Notes under the pieces: model-generated
The model's input: the letters and a program-made list of their open reading frames with translations, nothing else
What the model was told of the DNA's origin: nothing
The model's database searches: none
Position numbers and translations under genes: made by a program
In this document: one piece after another, positions 32,640-44,132 of the stretch
Layout of the letters: each line of letters opens with the position of its first letter
Numbering within the stretch: position 1 is the first letter of the stretch
Assembly: GCA_003184365.1 (NCBI GenBank)
Contig: NKYR01000152.1
Span: 1-64,000, forward strand
Origin: Evernia prunastri
Taxonomy: Eukaryota > Ascomycota > Lecanoromycetes > Lecanorales > Parmeliaceae
DNA length: 64,000 nucleotides
Direction of reading: 5' to 3'

Positions 32640-34297
32640 CGACCTAACCGTCCGTTACCACTCGTGGCGTTCACATTCTTTCATTCCTCAGCCATGATCC
32701 TGATACCATCACAACATCCAAGAACCGTAGCTCGGAAACAAATTGTGTCCAGTCAGATTCGCCACGCTCTTCAATCCCGGCTGTTTGTGTCAACCCCGCT
32801 GTTCAGCAACAGCTTCACCAATGCCACATTTGCGTCGTGTCATGCTTCTGCGAATAGATTCCACAACCGGTCCACTCGATCCGCCATGCTCTGCGGTGCA
32901 GCGTTGGCTCCACCTTGTAACAGCGTTCAGTCAATCCCCAACCTTCCTCTCTGAGCCTTTCAGCAGAAAGGCTTGTAATTCGTGTTATCTCTCCTTTCAA
33001 GGTGGACTGGGCCAGCTTTTGCCCTGATAACATGTCTGCGATGTAGGTCCAGATGCAAGCACTCGCTCCTGCCAATGAGCTACCTCAATTTCGATTGGGG
33101 GGTGTTGGCATTTGCTTTGTTTGACCTTCCAAAGAACCCGAAGTGTCTCACGGTGACCTTATCTGAGCTGCTCGAAATCCAATCATGGGACGGTCCGTCG
33201 CACATCTCAAAGCAGCCTCGCCGTCAGCTTCCTACTATGACCCGTCGAGCACTTTGAAATAACAGGAGCCAGGTAATGGGTCCGTCGTTACTGATTATCA
33301 CGCGGCGTAATGAAGTCGTCTCTTCGGCACCTTCGGCATTGATTGACGCGCGTATTTCACAAGAATGCTTTGATTGTCCAGAGATAGCAAGATGAAGTGG
33401 TATGGATATCCTTCGTCGGCATCGTGAGCACCGAAATCTATTCTCTGGATCATTGATAGCCGACACAGTCTTAAAGGGCACGATGTTGGCAGTATCGTCT
33501 ATATTGGTTGAGGATCATTCGGAGCCATTGGGGACGTTGACGCTTCTGGAGCCGATTGTATTCCCAAGGACTCGAAAGGCTCTAAAACTGTCCACCGGCT
33601 CGTCGAAACCGCTGCCACTCTGTTGAAACCGCTTTTGCAAGACCTGATTTTGATCATCGAAGTCTTCATCCAAAAAGATCTACCATAAGCCATCATTGTT
33701 GATAGAATTCGCCCCGCAAAGTGATCGACCTTGTTAGACCGAGCGAAGTGCTGACTGTCAAGGTTGGTAGAGCGTGCTATACAATGGAAAAGTTCTTCCC
33801 AATCATGAGTGGCTTTCTGACCCATTCGAAGGGTGGCATACGTCATCCAGGTTGGATAAAAGACATCGATGGCCAAAACTGAGAGAACAAAGATGTGCGT
33901 AAGGACCTGCTCACGAGAGCTTCTCAAAATCTTTGCCAAATTGTCAAGTCTTCCGGATGTTTCAACACAGTCTTTGAGGGTCTCCCGGATTATCCCCCAA
34001 TCTCGCCCAGTTCCGGTGCTTTCCTTATCCGACTTTTGGTAGCTATGATCGTCCAACAAAGATTGCCAGCAGTCTCTTTGCGTGGCCCTCGAAAGCTTTC
34101 GGAGAAATTTCGGAGAACATCGTCCTCCTGGAACCAACAGCTCCGTTCCCCGGCCGACTGCTACATAAAGTCCGAAGCAGAGCAATGGGTCTCTCTCACT
34201 GACCCGACGGAGCTCATGAGCAAAGTTTGTGCAGATAAATGTTGAGGCATGTTGCGCCTTGGGCGTTTGGGGAAGATCCGCTGGGCCCTGCAGTTGT
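32640..34297 (-). pseudogene. Decayed minus-strand gene(s) with ankyrin-like relics
   Basis: From 34297 to 33499 one minus frame is open for about 266 codons but contains no suitable start. It begins after a splice-acceptor-like ctgcag and includes CTNFAHELRR, LLVPGGRCSPKFLRKLSR and the hydrophobic THIFVLSVLAIDVFYPTWM. Downstream, between about 33060 and 32750, another minus reading gives LLQGGANAAPQS and ANVALVKLLLNSGVDTN, which fit ankyrin repeats, but with stops between them. I read this as a broken gene, perhaps with an N-terminal domain and C-terminal ankyrins, or as two relics. The family of the first part is unknown to me. Confidence 0.4.
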
Positions 34298-36405
34298 TAT
34301 TCTCGAGACGTAAAAGGGTGTAAAGTTGGGCAAAGAGTAGCAGGTTGTTTAATAAACCTTAATGCATTGATGTCTAATATATAACTAAGTTTAGATGGCT
34401 CGCTTTGAGTTTGTGTGTTGTGGAGCATATTGATTTAGGAAATTATCAACCTGTCAGTAAAAGTTAGATATTCGTAGCTTTGGTCGCTCTTGCTCGGCCT
34501 CGCGAAAGTCTGCATGGGATTCGAATTCATAATTCATAGGAGAGTACTGCTGCTGCCACTTTAGACTTAGCCTTCCCTTCTCATGCGAGCTCTAAATGAC
34601 AAGCATGAAGAAAGTAGGTACCTAAAGCCTGGAACTCTCCAAATGTTAGCCTTCTCAACCCCTATGTATGTCAGGAACAGAGTCAATCTCCACCAATCGC
34701 TTCGGTCTTCCCGGTGGGTCTATGTCGGCAATTGTTAGTCCCAAAGGTCGCGTTGCCACTTCTGCCATCTTGGCATGGGTTCCTTCATCCCCCAAGTACG
34801 AAGCTTCGTCAGCTATGTTTGACTGTTGGGAAAAGACCTGTCCATTTGTCAAGCACCAGAACATCAAGTCCGACATTCTCCGAGCCAAGCGCCCAACACT
34901 CCAGTACTTGATGCCAGGCCTCAATCAAATTGCCCCCGGAAGTCCAACCCTTTGCCCATGTTATTACTAAAACAATGTTTATCATAGATGGCCCAGACAG
35001 TGGATCTATCTGGCCACTCTAGATAGGTATGGGACTCGAGAGAGACAAGGCGAGACGGACGTCGTCTGAAGACCTGGCCTGTCCTTTGGATGCGCATACC
35101 TCAAGAGTGAAATATGACAATAAATGACTCCTGAGAAGCCTATTTATCTGCATGAGAGTTTGTTTGTTTGCAGTTTTTTGCAAAATCCCGGAGAGGGCAC
35201 GATAAGTGGTTTTTTTTTTTTCAAAAGTCTTTTGGCGAAGTCAGTTTCTGCATCTCCCATACAACATACTTCGCTTAGAGTAATAGTAAGGTAGTAGCAC
35301 GAGCCTTGGCGGCGAGCACCAAAGCGAGCAAAGGTCCGATTTAGCGCAATTCGGAATAGATGCCGTGAAGAATCTCGGCCCGGAGCTTGGCCGAGGGGCA
35401 GTGACGAGGCATACTCGATGGAGTGAGGGAGGAATGGAGGATGAAGAGTTCGTCGCGACTACAAAAGAGACCGCCTCTTGGGCTTCTCCCTTTTTAGCTG
35501 CCTGGTGATCTGACACGCTATTGCCGAATGCGGTTACAGAGCGAAACGTCTGTACGCAAAAGGATGCAAGTGTTGTTGGGCAGAATGCACGTACTTCGTA
35601 CATACTCCACCTTAGTTTCTTCTAGGGCTGACTTTCTCTGGCCTGCATAGCTCCCGCTGTGGGGTGGGTTGATCGCATCCTGTTCCTTATACACGCGAGC
35701 AGCTGTTTGCATGCCTCTACTAAACTTGCCATGTAACTATCAATCAATATGCCAGAGAGTCGGCTCTGATGGCGGATCCTTTCGAGGTACATATGTTGCG
35801 TCTGCGGTATCGGCGGTGAGAGGACCGTGGGCTAATAAATGCCGAATCCAAGGGCGACTTGTACAGGTACCTAGCTTTTGATGGATGCAATAGCCCGGTT
35901 GTTTATCGTCAGGGGGATCCATGTTTGAACTACTCTAGGGGAAAGGAGGAGAAGCGACTTGGAAAGAACGCGGACTTTGTATAGCGAGCACTAGCTGCAG
36001 AAGCCGAACTAGGTAGGGCAGCTTTGTCAGGATCCGTCATTGCGAATGGAGAGGAGAGGACGGAGTGGTCGTATTCAAGCGAGTAGGTAGCATATCATGA
36101 ATGTGGCAGGAAATACGAAGATGGAACAGACATTCGAAAGTATGAGAAATCTAAAGTGGTCAATTATAAACCGGCAGCGAACTATATATGTTGGCTACTC
36201 CCCTTATTTACTCCAATGCTATTCCGCCCACGGCGAATTCAACCGGCGAATGGTCATATAAAAATTTAGTAGTAGCGAAAATAGGCAATGTCGTAAACGT
36301 ATTTGCAGGCATGGCTACCATGGCCTCATTGCTCTGTATACACCAATCGATACCCGTCCAACCCTGTGTCTCGAGTTCCAACCCCATCCTGCAAATCCAC
36401 CTGTC
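34298..36405. other. 2.1-kb gene-poor region
   Basis: Short frames on both strands at 34655-34970 lack any domain. The region has several stretches of AT-richer sequence (34320-34460, 36170-36260) and nothing I can assign. It may hold further decayed sequence continuous with the pseudogene to its left. Confidence 0.45.
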
Positions 36406-37604
36406 CTAACGGCCCACCCCATTGTGTAACTTCGCCTTCTTCTCACGGCTCAGTCCGTTCGTCGTTCCCATCTTCCTAGTCTCCACCACAGGAGTCTTCA
36501 GGCATCCATTCACCAATGCACTTCTGACATTCTCGCAGACCAGCACCTCCATCTTACGCTGCGTCTCCAACGTGCCCGTGCCCACGTGCGGCAGGAGGAC
36601 GCAGTTCTCATTATCGATCAGCCCAGGATGAATCTTCGGCTCGTGCTCATGCACGTCCAAACCCGCACTCCACACTTTCCCGCTCTCCAAAGCCTCAACG
36701 AGCGCATCTTCGTTGACAATAGGACCTCGGGCAGTGTTGATGAGCACGACGCCATCTTTCATTGTGTCGAATTGTTCTCCTGAAATCAAACCATGCGTGC
36801 TGGCGTTGAGCGGGAGATGAACGCTGATGATGTCGCTGGTTTCGAGCAATTCTTCGAAGCTCACGTACTTTGCCCCTACCGGATTCTGTGAGGCAGGCAC
36901 ACAGGACCGATTATGGTACTGGACGCGCATGCCAAACGGTACTGCGCGCCGGGCGACTGCTGTCCCAATGCCGCCCATGCCCAATATGCCCAAGATTTTC
37001 CCTTCAGGCTCGTGCGTCAAGCACATCCGTCCCCGCCATTTGCCTGCTCGTAGGGCGGTCACGGGTATGTGTATCCTACGAAGTGCACCAATTATGAGGA
37101 AGAGGGTGGTGTCGGCTGTAGATGCGTCAACGGCACCGGGGGTATTTGAGACGCCAATGCCACGAGCTGCGCAGGCGGAGGCATCAATTGAGTCGTAGCC
37201 GGCACCATTGTGGGAGACGAATCGAAGGCTGGAAGGGAGGACGTCGACAAGTTCCTGGTCGAAGCGGCCAGTCATCTAGAGTAGGGACGAGCCTCGTGTC
37301 AGCATAATTTAGGAGAATGTATCTCTAGCTTTTTTGCTGGGGACTCGCCTGAGTCGAATCGTACGTTCTGGAAATTGCTACCACTCCATCATAGACGCCT
37401 GCTCTACAATCGACGAGGAATTGATCTCTGGTCCCCTCGTTGACTTGCTACACCAGTCTTTTGTCAGCGCTCTGCCCATTGTGTCTCCCACAGTGGCCTT
37501 ACACGTAATTCCGCAAGGGCTCCGAGGTCATTCCACTCTGCCTGGGCTAGAATCACCTCGCCCAGAAGCAGAACAATCGGCTTTTTACCCTCCCACAGCA
37601 GCAT
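36406..37604 (-). CDS. D-isomer-specific 2-hydroxyacid dehydrogenase (glyoxylate/hydroxypyruvate reductase type), 356 aa
   Basis: Three exons: 37604-37503, 37447-37349 and 37275-36406. The second intron (37348-37276) has a GC donor, CAG|GCGAGT, and a normal AG acceptor; joining there gives TYDSTQMTGRFDQELV, the expected family sequence. The protein has a substrate-domain start (IVLLLGEVILAQAEW), the substrate-binding HNGAGYDSID, the NAD(P) loop GILGMGGIGTAVARR, the catalytic Arg in NTARGPIVNEDAL, and the catalytic His near LLPHVGTGTLETQ. Such enzymes reduce glyoxylate, hydroxypyruvate or other 2-keto acids. The length is normal for the family. It is followed upstream by an SDR and a copper-radical oxidase on the same strand. 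Confidence 0.88.
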
Positions 37605-38512
37605 GTTTGATGCAGCAGCAAAGGGTTATCGACCACATAAGAGGAAGAGTGGGTTGGGGTTGCTCCTTCCGATTGTGGCAGGGAGGAGAAGTCGGAGGAG
37701 GAGGGCGCGTGATGAATCTCCTGTTCATGGTGCGTTGCCTCTGCATTTTAAATACCCGAACCCAGAGGAGAAGCCTGGCCCCGATGGATAGGTTAGTGCT
37801 GTCACTGGTTCCCAGAAATCAGGATCGAAGCCCAGCGACAACGGAGGCACCCAAAAGGGCAATCATTCGCTGATGGATCTCCCGGCAATTGCTGGCAACG
37901 CATCGAAGCCGTGGGGGTGTAACCGTTACCTAGGTACACCGTACACCTAAGTGCCCATGGTTCTGTCCAAAAGAGGGCGGCAGCATATGGGATCCTAGAC
38001 TGATTGGGGGAGTTGGGTGGTGGGAAAATGCTGACCATCGGGACCCTAAAGTGGGGCGCCGTCCAAGGAGCTGTGACTTTGTTGATCGGCGGCACGGCGG
38101 CCTTAAGATTCGGGAACACTCGTCCCCATTGTGTTTTAAGGACAGACATTAAGGAAGTTAAGGTAAGGTAATAATAATAGGAGTAGTAAGGTAGTAGTAG
38201 TAGTATATACGTACGTACGGGATTTGCGAATGGTTCACCCGCTTCCCCCCGCTGTAAAGAGAATCAAATAAGAAAATGAAGAAAAGATTCGAGAGTGAAA
38301 TAAAAAAAAACTCTAGATTCACGATTGTTGTTTGGTCAGATTTTCCAAGAAACTAAAGCTCACCTGACGCCTGTCAATAAATGTCAGGCTCTGAACCCAA
38401 ACATGTGTTTTGCGCCGATGGCGTTCATGGGCCATGTCTGGGTCTGGGTCGCCTATCAGTGTGGAGGGGGGGGACCCCCATTCCGTGACGCCTTCAGCCG
38501 CAGCTCATGACC
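37605..38512. other. 0.9-kb intergenic region
   Basis: It lies between the start of the 2-hydroxyacid dehydrogenase and the stop of the SDR, both minus strand, so it should hold the dehydrogenase promoter. A GTA-type run lies near 38186-38205. No gene is seen. Confidence 0.5.
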
Positions 38513-39565
38513 TCACCTCCCCATCCAACCTCCATCCACAACTAAGCATTCCCCCGACACGTATTGAGAGGCTGCACTTGCCAGGAACAAGACAGGTCCC
38601 TGGAAATCTTCCGGTCTGCCCCATCGCCCAGCGGGAATCCTATCCAAGATGCTCTTCGCCCGCTTTTCGTCTGCCATCAACCCGCTATTCATCTCCGTAG
38701 CCACGTATCCCGGGGCAATTGCATTGACCGAAATGCCTTGTCCCGCCCATTCGTTCGATAGAGCCTTGGTGAGCTGTGACACTCCTCCTTTCGAGGCAGC
38801 ATAGGCGGGGACGGTAATGCCTCCTCTGCCACGGTTTCCAGTGGTCAGCATTTCCTCTTTGAGCTGCGAGGCTAAGGGGATGGGCACGTTGTTGCGGATA
38901 CCGAGCCGGGGGAAACAGCGTCCCATGGCTCTGCATTTGCGTCGGTTCAGGAGAGAATAGGCTAGAAAAGACCCACTGAAAAGATAGGAGGGAGGCGACG
39001 TTGATTATGCTTCCACGCCGGCCTGCAGCGTTGGGTCCCTGCCCAAGCATGTGAGCACCGACATCGCGGCAGAGGGTAAAGACTGTAGTCAGATTGACTT
39101 GGAGGATCTGTGCACGTGGTTCAGCCTTCTAGCAAAACGAAGTCAAAGCGTACATGTCCACCTCATTCCACTCCTGGCTAGGGAATTGATGACTCGGATG
39201 TCTTCTTTGGATGCCAGCGCAGTTCAGGAGTATGTCAATCCTATAGCCGTCGTGTAAAATAGCAGGTACAAGAGCTGTCACGCTTTCTTCCGAAGATAGA
39301 TCGGCCTGGTATATGCCGGCTTTCCGATGCAGCTTCTCGACCGCAGCCTTGGTCTCGGTGTGGGTGGTATTGCGCTACGAGAGTTTCAGAAGGAAGTTCG
39401 ATGTGGACTGGTTTTACGGCGACTATTCACCTGGACCAGGAGAATATCTGCGCCCGCTTCAGCCAAGGCTAGCGCCATGGCTTGTCCAATCCCGCGGGTG
39501 CCGCCAGTGATCAGGGCAGTTTGTCCCTCGAGAGAAAACATTGAAGGTAACGCTGAGGCCTTCAT
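38513..39565 (-). CDS. Short-chain dehydrogenase, 2-deoxy-D-gluconate 3-dehydrogenase type, 263 aa
   Basis: Four exons: 39565-39431, 39374-39162, 39107-38977 and 38825-38513; all junctions are GT-AG and in frame. Classical SDR features are present: NAD(P) loop TGGTRGIG near residue 20, the NCAG motif, the catalytic Ser in the INVASLLSFQ region, YAASKGG with the Tyr/Lys pair, and an APGYVATEMN segment. The SFQGGITVPAYAASKGG stretch and overall similarity point to the KduD-like group, which oxidises 2-deoxy-gluconate or reduces keto-uronate intermediates of pectin and uronate breakdown. The exact substrate is inferred. The third intron splits a Gln codon. It sits between a 2-hydroxyacid dehydrogenase and a sugar/aldehyde oxidase on the same strand. 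Confidence 0.87.
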
Positions 39566-40162
39566 AATTGTCCAAGCGTTCGTAGATCGTAATTGATGGC
39601 AGGTTTGAATAACGTAGTGGAAGGAAAGGAGGTGGAGCAAAGGCCGAGGAGATACGTGACGTGCCTCCCGTGGGGTGCAAATATCCTGGTGACGTGGAGA
39701 TCAACACTCACTCACTCACTACACTTTTTTTCATGATTCCATAACCCTCGAAAAGATTGGCCGTTTGCATATCCATCACGTAAATTTGGTCATGTTATAA
39801 TTAGTTTCTTGTGACTTGGCTATCTCAGTTAAATAAAGTACAAATTAGCTATCATCAAGCCAAAGAGATGCGGGACCTGAAGGCCCATTATGCTGGATCA
39901 AGGACAAGCGTAGGCCAAACACCCAGGTACTTGGTATCTGGCACGGGAGTTGGAGATACCGCCATCCTAATCTCAACCATATGCAAGGTCACAAGCCAAG
40001 ATCTAAACAAATATCCTTCAAAGACTAAACAAAGATCTAGCGACTAGCAAGATCGGCTGTAGCCTCCCTTGCGTCCGCCATATGCAGCCCTGTGACGAGA
40101 CGAAGCAAATATCTGAGCGGAATTCGCACCCACAATTGTCCTCTCTTTATCATGACTTCCCC
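39566..40162. other. 0.6-kb intergenic region
   Basis: It lies between the SDR start and the copper-radical oxidase stop, both on the minus strand. AT-richer sequence near 39770-39850 could be promoter. No gene is seen. Confidence 0.5.
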
Positions 40163-42600
40163 TCAGGACACCATGACAAATTGTCCATAACCCGGCACCC
40201 CCCCGCAGGTCACATAGATCACATACGGTCCCGGCTGCGCAACATTCCGGTTCGGTGGCATTGTGGTAGTCAGTTTCTGGCCCGTCGCACCAGCCACGTA
40301 TCCAGTGGTGTCAAGGAACAGCATGCGGTGATTCATATGCAAGCTATGCGTCACATAGCCCCCATGATACAGCACGACCGCACAGGCCGTGTTCCCACCA
40401 GGCGCTGTGAATGAGACCGTGAAAGTACTGCCGTCTGCCGTAAGAGACGTGGAGGATAGAACGATATCTGTTGGCCGGGTGGGATTGTTCTGCAGGTAGG
40501 GAGGTGTGTAAATCTCCACACGGAACTCCGTCACGTAGTCTTCCGAAGGTGTTTGATTGGGTACAGGCGTTAGAACCGGCTGTTCCACTGGGTTCGACCC
40601 AGCAACCATAAGTGTTCCGTCCAGCAGGAGAAGAGCCACAGAGTGATAAAGACGCGCGATTGTGGAACTGTTACCGGTAGAAAAGCGTGAGCCGACAGGG
40701 TGGGAAGGATCATAGATCAAAGCTTCGAGTGTTGGGTCAGTGGCCAGACCAAATCCTTGGGCTCCTTGACCGCAGCCATTGACCCAGACGACGGTTCCGT
40801 CGGGAAGAAGAGTGCCCTCTACCATGCCTCGGCCTTCGGGCATTGACTCCATCTGCCACGTAGGGTTGTTTGACAGGGGTTGAATAACACCGCAGCTGGG
40901 GTCTGTTGGACTCGTGATATCTTGATAAGCCCCTCCACCGCAAATCACGATCTCAGGCGCCCAATCATTCGAGCTTGACAATGGGAGAAGTACACTTCCT
41001 CCAGTATTCGGGTACGTCCGGAATTGTCCTTCCAGATCTGGGAGGGTAGTGACAGTCTGGTTACCGGCCACATTAAAGATCTCAGCAGACTTGGAGACGA
41101 AAATGAACAGATTTCCATCGTTCAATAGATGGACGAATGGATACATGTAGTAAGGCTGGTTCTTCTCCAGGATAGCCAAAGGAATGCTCTCACCGCTTGA
41201 AAAACCGTCGGCATTCAGAATCTCGTAGGTCGGGTTATTGTTGGCAGGAACAGTAGGATCAAGCCCGTTGAGGCTTCCGGAAGCCACAAAGACACTGCTA
41301 TCAGGCATGGTTTGTGCTGTCGCATACCATCTCGCGCTCGACAACTTGTTGCCTGGCTCAGCCCAATTTGCCCCATTTAAACTTGCATCAGTCGCAGAGC
41401 GCGTGAGATAACGAATGGCTGTGAACCCGTCGCCAACGGTGGGGTCAATGAAACTGAGAGGTGCATTGCCACCAAGGGAGACCCATCGACCATCAGCTAG
41501 GAATGCGCCACCGGAGCAGAAAGCATTGGTCTAAACGTGCGGTCAGTCACGGCACTGCAGACAAAGAGCGCTCGCACCCACATAGTACTGAAGCCCTACA
41601 GCTTTATTCGTTTCGGGATCATATTCCGCCGAGTATGCATATTGGCCGTTGGGAAGCTTGATCTGAGTGTAATTCTCCACCTTATCAAGGAAAATGACTC
41701 GCCCGTTCGGCATCAGACCTGCGTGCATAGCTGGCACGCCGGCTTGACCAACAGTGTTGAAAATACCTGCATTAGGAGACGCGGGAGCTTTGGATGGCCC
41801 TGGAACCGGGACTTCGGGAGCACCTGTACAAGGCCCGCTTTGACATCCACTGCCGCAATGAGCAGTTGTGTTTCCACAGAACTAGAAGATTGTCAGTGAT
41901 GGGTATGAGAGCGGGACCATTGAGCAGTCACCCCATAGAGAGAACAGCAAGCACCGTTTGGCCAATTACCACAGACGGTGTTCCCGTTTCCAGCGCCGCA
42001 AGTACCGTCAGTAGTTGTAGGGCCATTCGCAGGCGCACTCGAAGGGGACCCCAGAACAGGCTCTTGGGTTCCAGACGCTGCTGCAGCTGTGGTGGACGTT
42101 CCAGTGGTACCCCCAGTACCACCGGCCTCGCCATCACATCCACTCTGGCATCCTGCTCCACAGTACGCGTCTGTGTTGCCGCAATATCCGTATTGGGAGC
42201 AGCAAGTTCCGTGATAGCCCGTGGCGTCAGGATCGCAAAGAAGACCACCGTTCGATGGTCCACAGCTGCCATCTGTAGACAACGCGCGAGGGATGAGGTC
42301 GTTGAGAGAACGAGATTTGTAGTGCCCCACCAGCTTGTGAGCTTCGTCTCCGAAGAAGTCTGGAGACGAACGAAGAGGCGCTTTGAGGCAGCTGGCACAA
42401 GTCAGTACCAAGGTCGACATAGAATTCAACAGTTGATGAACTGCTCACGTCATATCGTCGGCGCAGGACATGCCGCTCAGACATGCAACAGAGCCGGGAA
42501 GAGAAGCGTCACATGATAGCTGGACTTTGTAATTGACCGGGATGTTACACAGGGCTTGTTGGAGACACAGGCCTAATGAAAAGGCAAGTGAGGTCTTCAT
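40163..42600 (-). CDS. Secreted copper-radical oxidase (galactose/glyoxal oxidase family, AA5) with two CBM18 chitin-binding domains, 759 aa
   Basis: Four exons: 42600-42449, 42391-41932, 41881-41582 and 41530-40163; introns are 57, 50 and 51 bp. The start MKTSLAFSLGLCLQQAL is a signal peptide, preferred over an upstream extension. Two hevein-like CBM18 modules follow (CGPSNGGLLC...CCSQYGYCG and CGAGNGNTVC...CCSLYG, then CGNTTAHC across intron 2), joined by a Ser/Thr/Gly linker. The catalytic part has the cross-link cysteine region NAFCSGGAFLADGRW, SARWYATAQTMPD with the partner tyrosine, the copper ligands in YHSVALLLLDGT, and the late histidine in THSLHMNHRM. Such enzymes oxidise aldehydes or primary alcohols and release H2O2. 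The chitin-binding modules suggest action at fungal or arthropod chitin or the enzyme's own wall. Confidence 0.93.
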
Positions 42601-44132
42601 GATCACGACTTTCTTTTGAGCTTCTTGTGAGCTTTGATAGTCGATTATGAAGGTCAAGATGAACTATCTTTCGAAGGTGGAAGAAATTATCAAATATAGG
42701 GTACGAAGCAGACCCCTCGGTTCACTTCAGGTTTTTGCCAAATACCAAACAGTGGCAATTGGGTATCAGACTTGGTCAGTGGTCAGTGCACTGGAGGCAA
42801 TTATTACGGATCTCCGTGACTGGGTAAGATCCGGAGTTAATGTAACCCTTGACGACGCAACGGATATGACTCTAAGTGAATACTACCGCGTCAGCTTTTA
42901 AACGGCGTACCAAGATTTTCTGTCGATGCTGCAGGTGAGGGCTCAATCAAAGGAGTGTAGGGGTCTCGATTAGATAAGTATACAGGTATGGCCCAGACTT
43001 CAATATGCTGCAAAGAGCGGATGGTGATCAAAGATGTTGGGTGAAAAGGAGGATTGGGTCATGCATAAGTATAAGTGACAGTGAACAGGTAAAACCCCTA
43101 CAGTGACAAGTGCATCTCCATGACTGGATCGACTGAATAGATAAATTGCCATGGGCAACACATGCTCCCCACGCAACTGATCCGGGGGTTATTTTGCGCT
43201 TCCCTGTTTTCCGGTCTTTCTGTGGTGTGTGTTTTTTTTTAGGCGCGGCTGCATGCACTTGAGAAAGAGGCCCCGTCATGGCAAATACGAGGGAGAAGCC
43301 CGGATTCCCCAATGTCCAATAGGCGTTGACTTAAATCACGGCTTAGCCTAGAGAAGCGTTGTTTGCGTTCCTCTCGAAATGCATAGGGCCATAGGGGGCA
43401 TGTCGCATCCACGGCACCTGCTGCCGCGCGACTGAGAATAGCATCTTAGCGAGACCTAAGAGATTTTTTTTGCTTTCTTCTGGCCAACGGCCTGTCTGGA
43501 GGTTTCCATTACGTTAGAGAATAAATGAGACGTCCTATGGTTCAACATTAATGCATCCTCCACGCTCGTCCCCGATGGCACCGCGTGCTGTCTCGTGCGC
43601 TTTGCAGCCCACCAAAAAAAAAAAAAAAAAAAAAAAACGGCTCAGGGACGAAAGAATACACATGCAAAACTCCATCATTGGGGAGCTGGGTTCTCCACAA
43701 AAACGATCGACCGTACACCGGTCTGTCGTCCTGCAAGCAGTTGCATGAACGAATCAGCGCGGTGATGTACCTGGGGCCAAACGCAAAGGTTGCAGCAGGG
43801 AGGAGAATTTACTGATGCACTGAGCTGATGCTGGGGAAAGGGACGCGCCGGGAAGCAACCAATCATCCGCTTGGGACGTGTCGATCCCTAATTTTAGCTC
43901 AGAGGGAGCCTCTTGGAATTTGGTCGCTTGAGCGTTTGAGCCTTGAGGGAAACCGATTTTCGTGCGCACTTCATGACTGAACTATGCAGCTAATCATGTA
44001 CACATCAAGGTTACAAGGTAACCCGTATTCATACTCATTCAAGTCCGCGGACCAATAGCTGTGGCGAAAAGTACCATCCTTTCATTTTACCTAATCCAAA
44101 AATCTCATCTACTATGTACATCCTCAACCAAT
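42601..44132. other. 1.5-kb intergenic region
   Basis: It should contain the promoter of the copper-radical oxidase and the 3' UTR of the acetyl-CoA transporter. A poly-A run lies at 43613-43637. Frames here are short and without domains. Confidence 0.5.

Noticed and set aside
41893..42398. Additional overlapping minus-strand frames across the chitin-binding modules
   Set aside because: They are alternate frames of exon 2 of the copper-radical oxidase; only the frame with the Cys pattern is coding.
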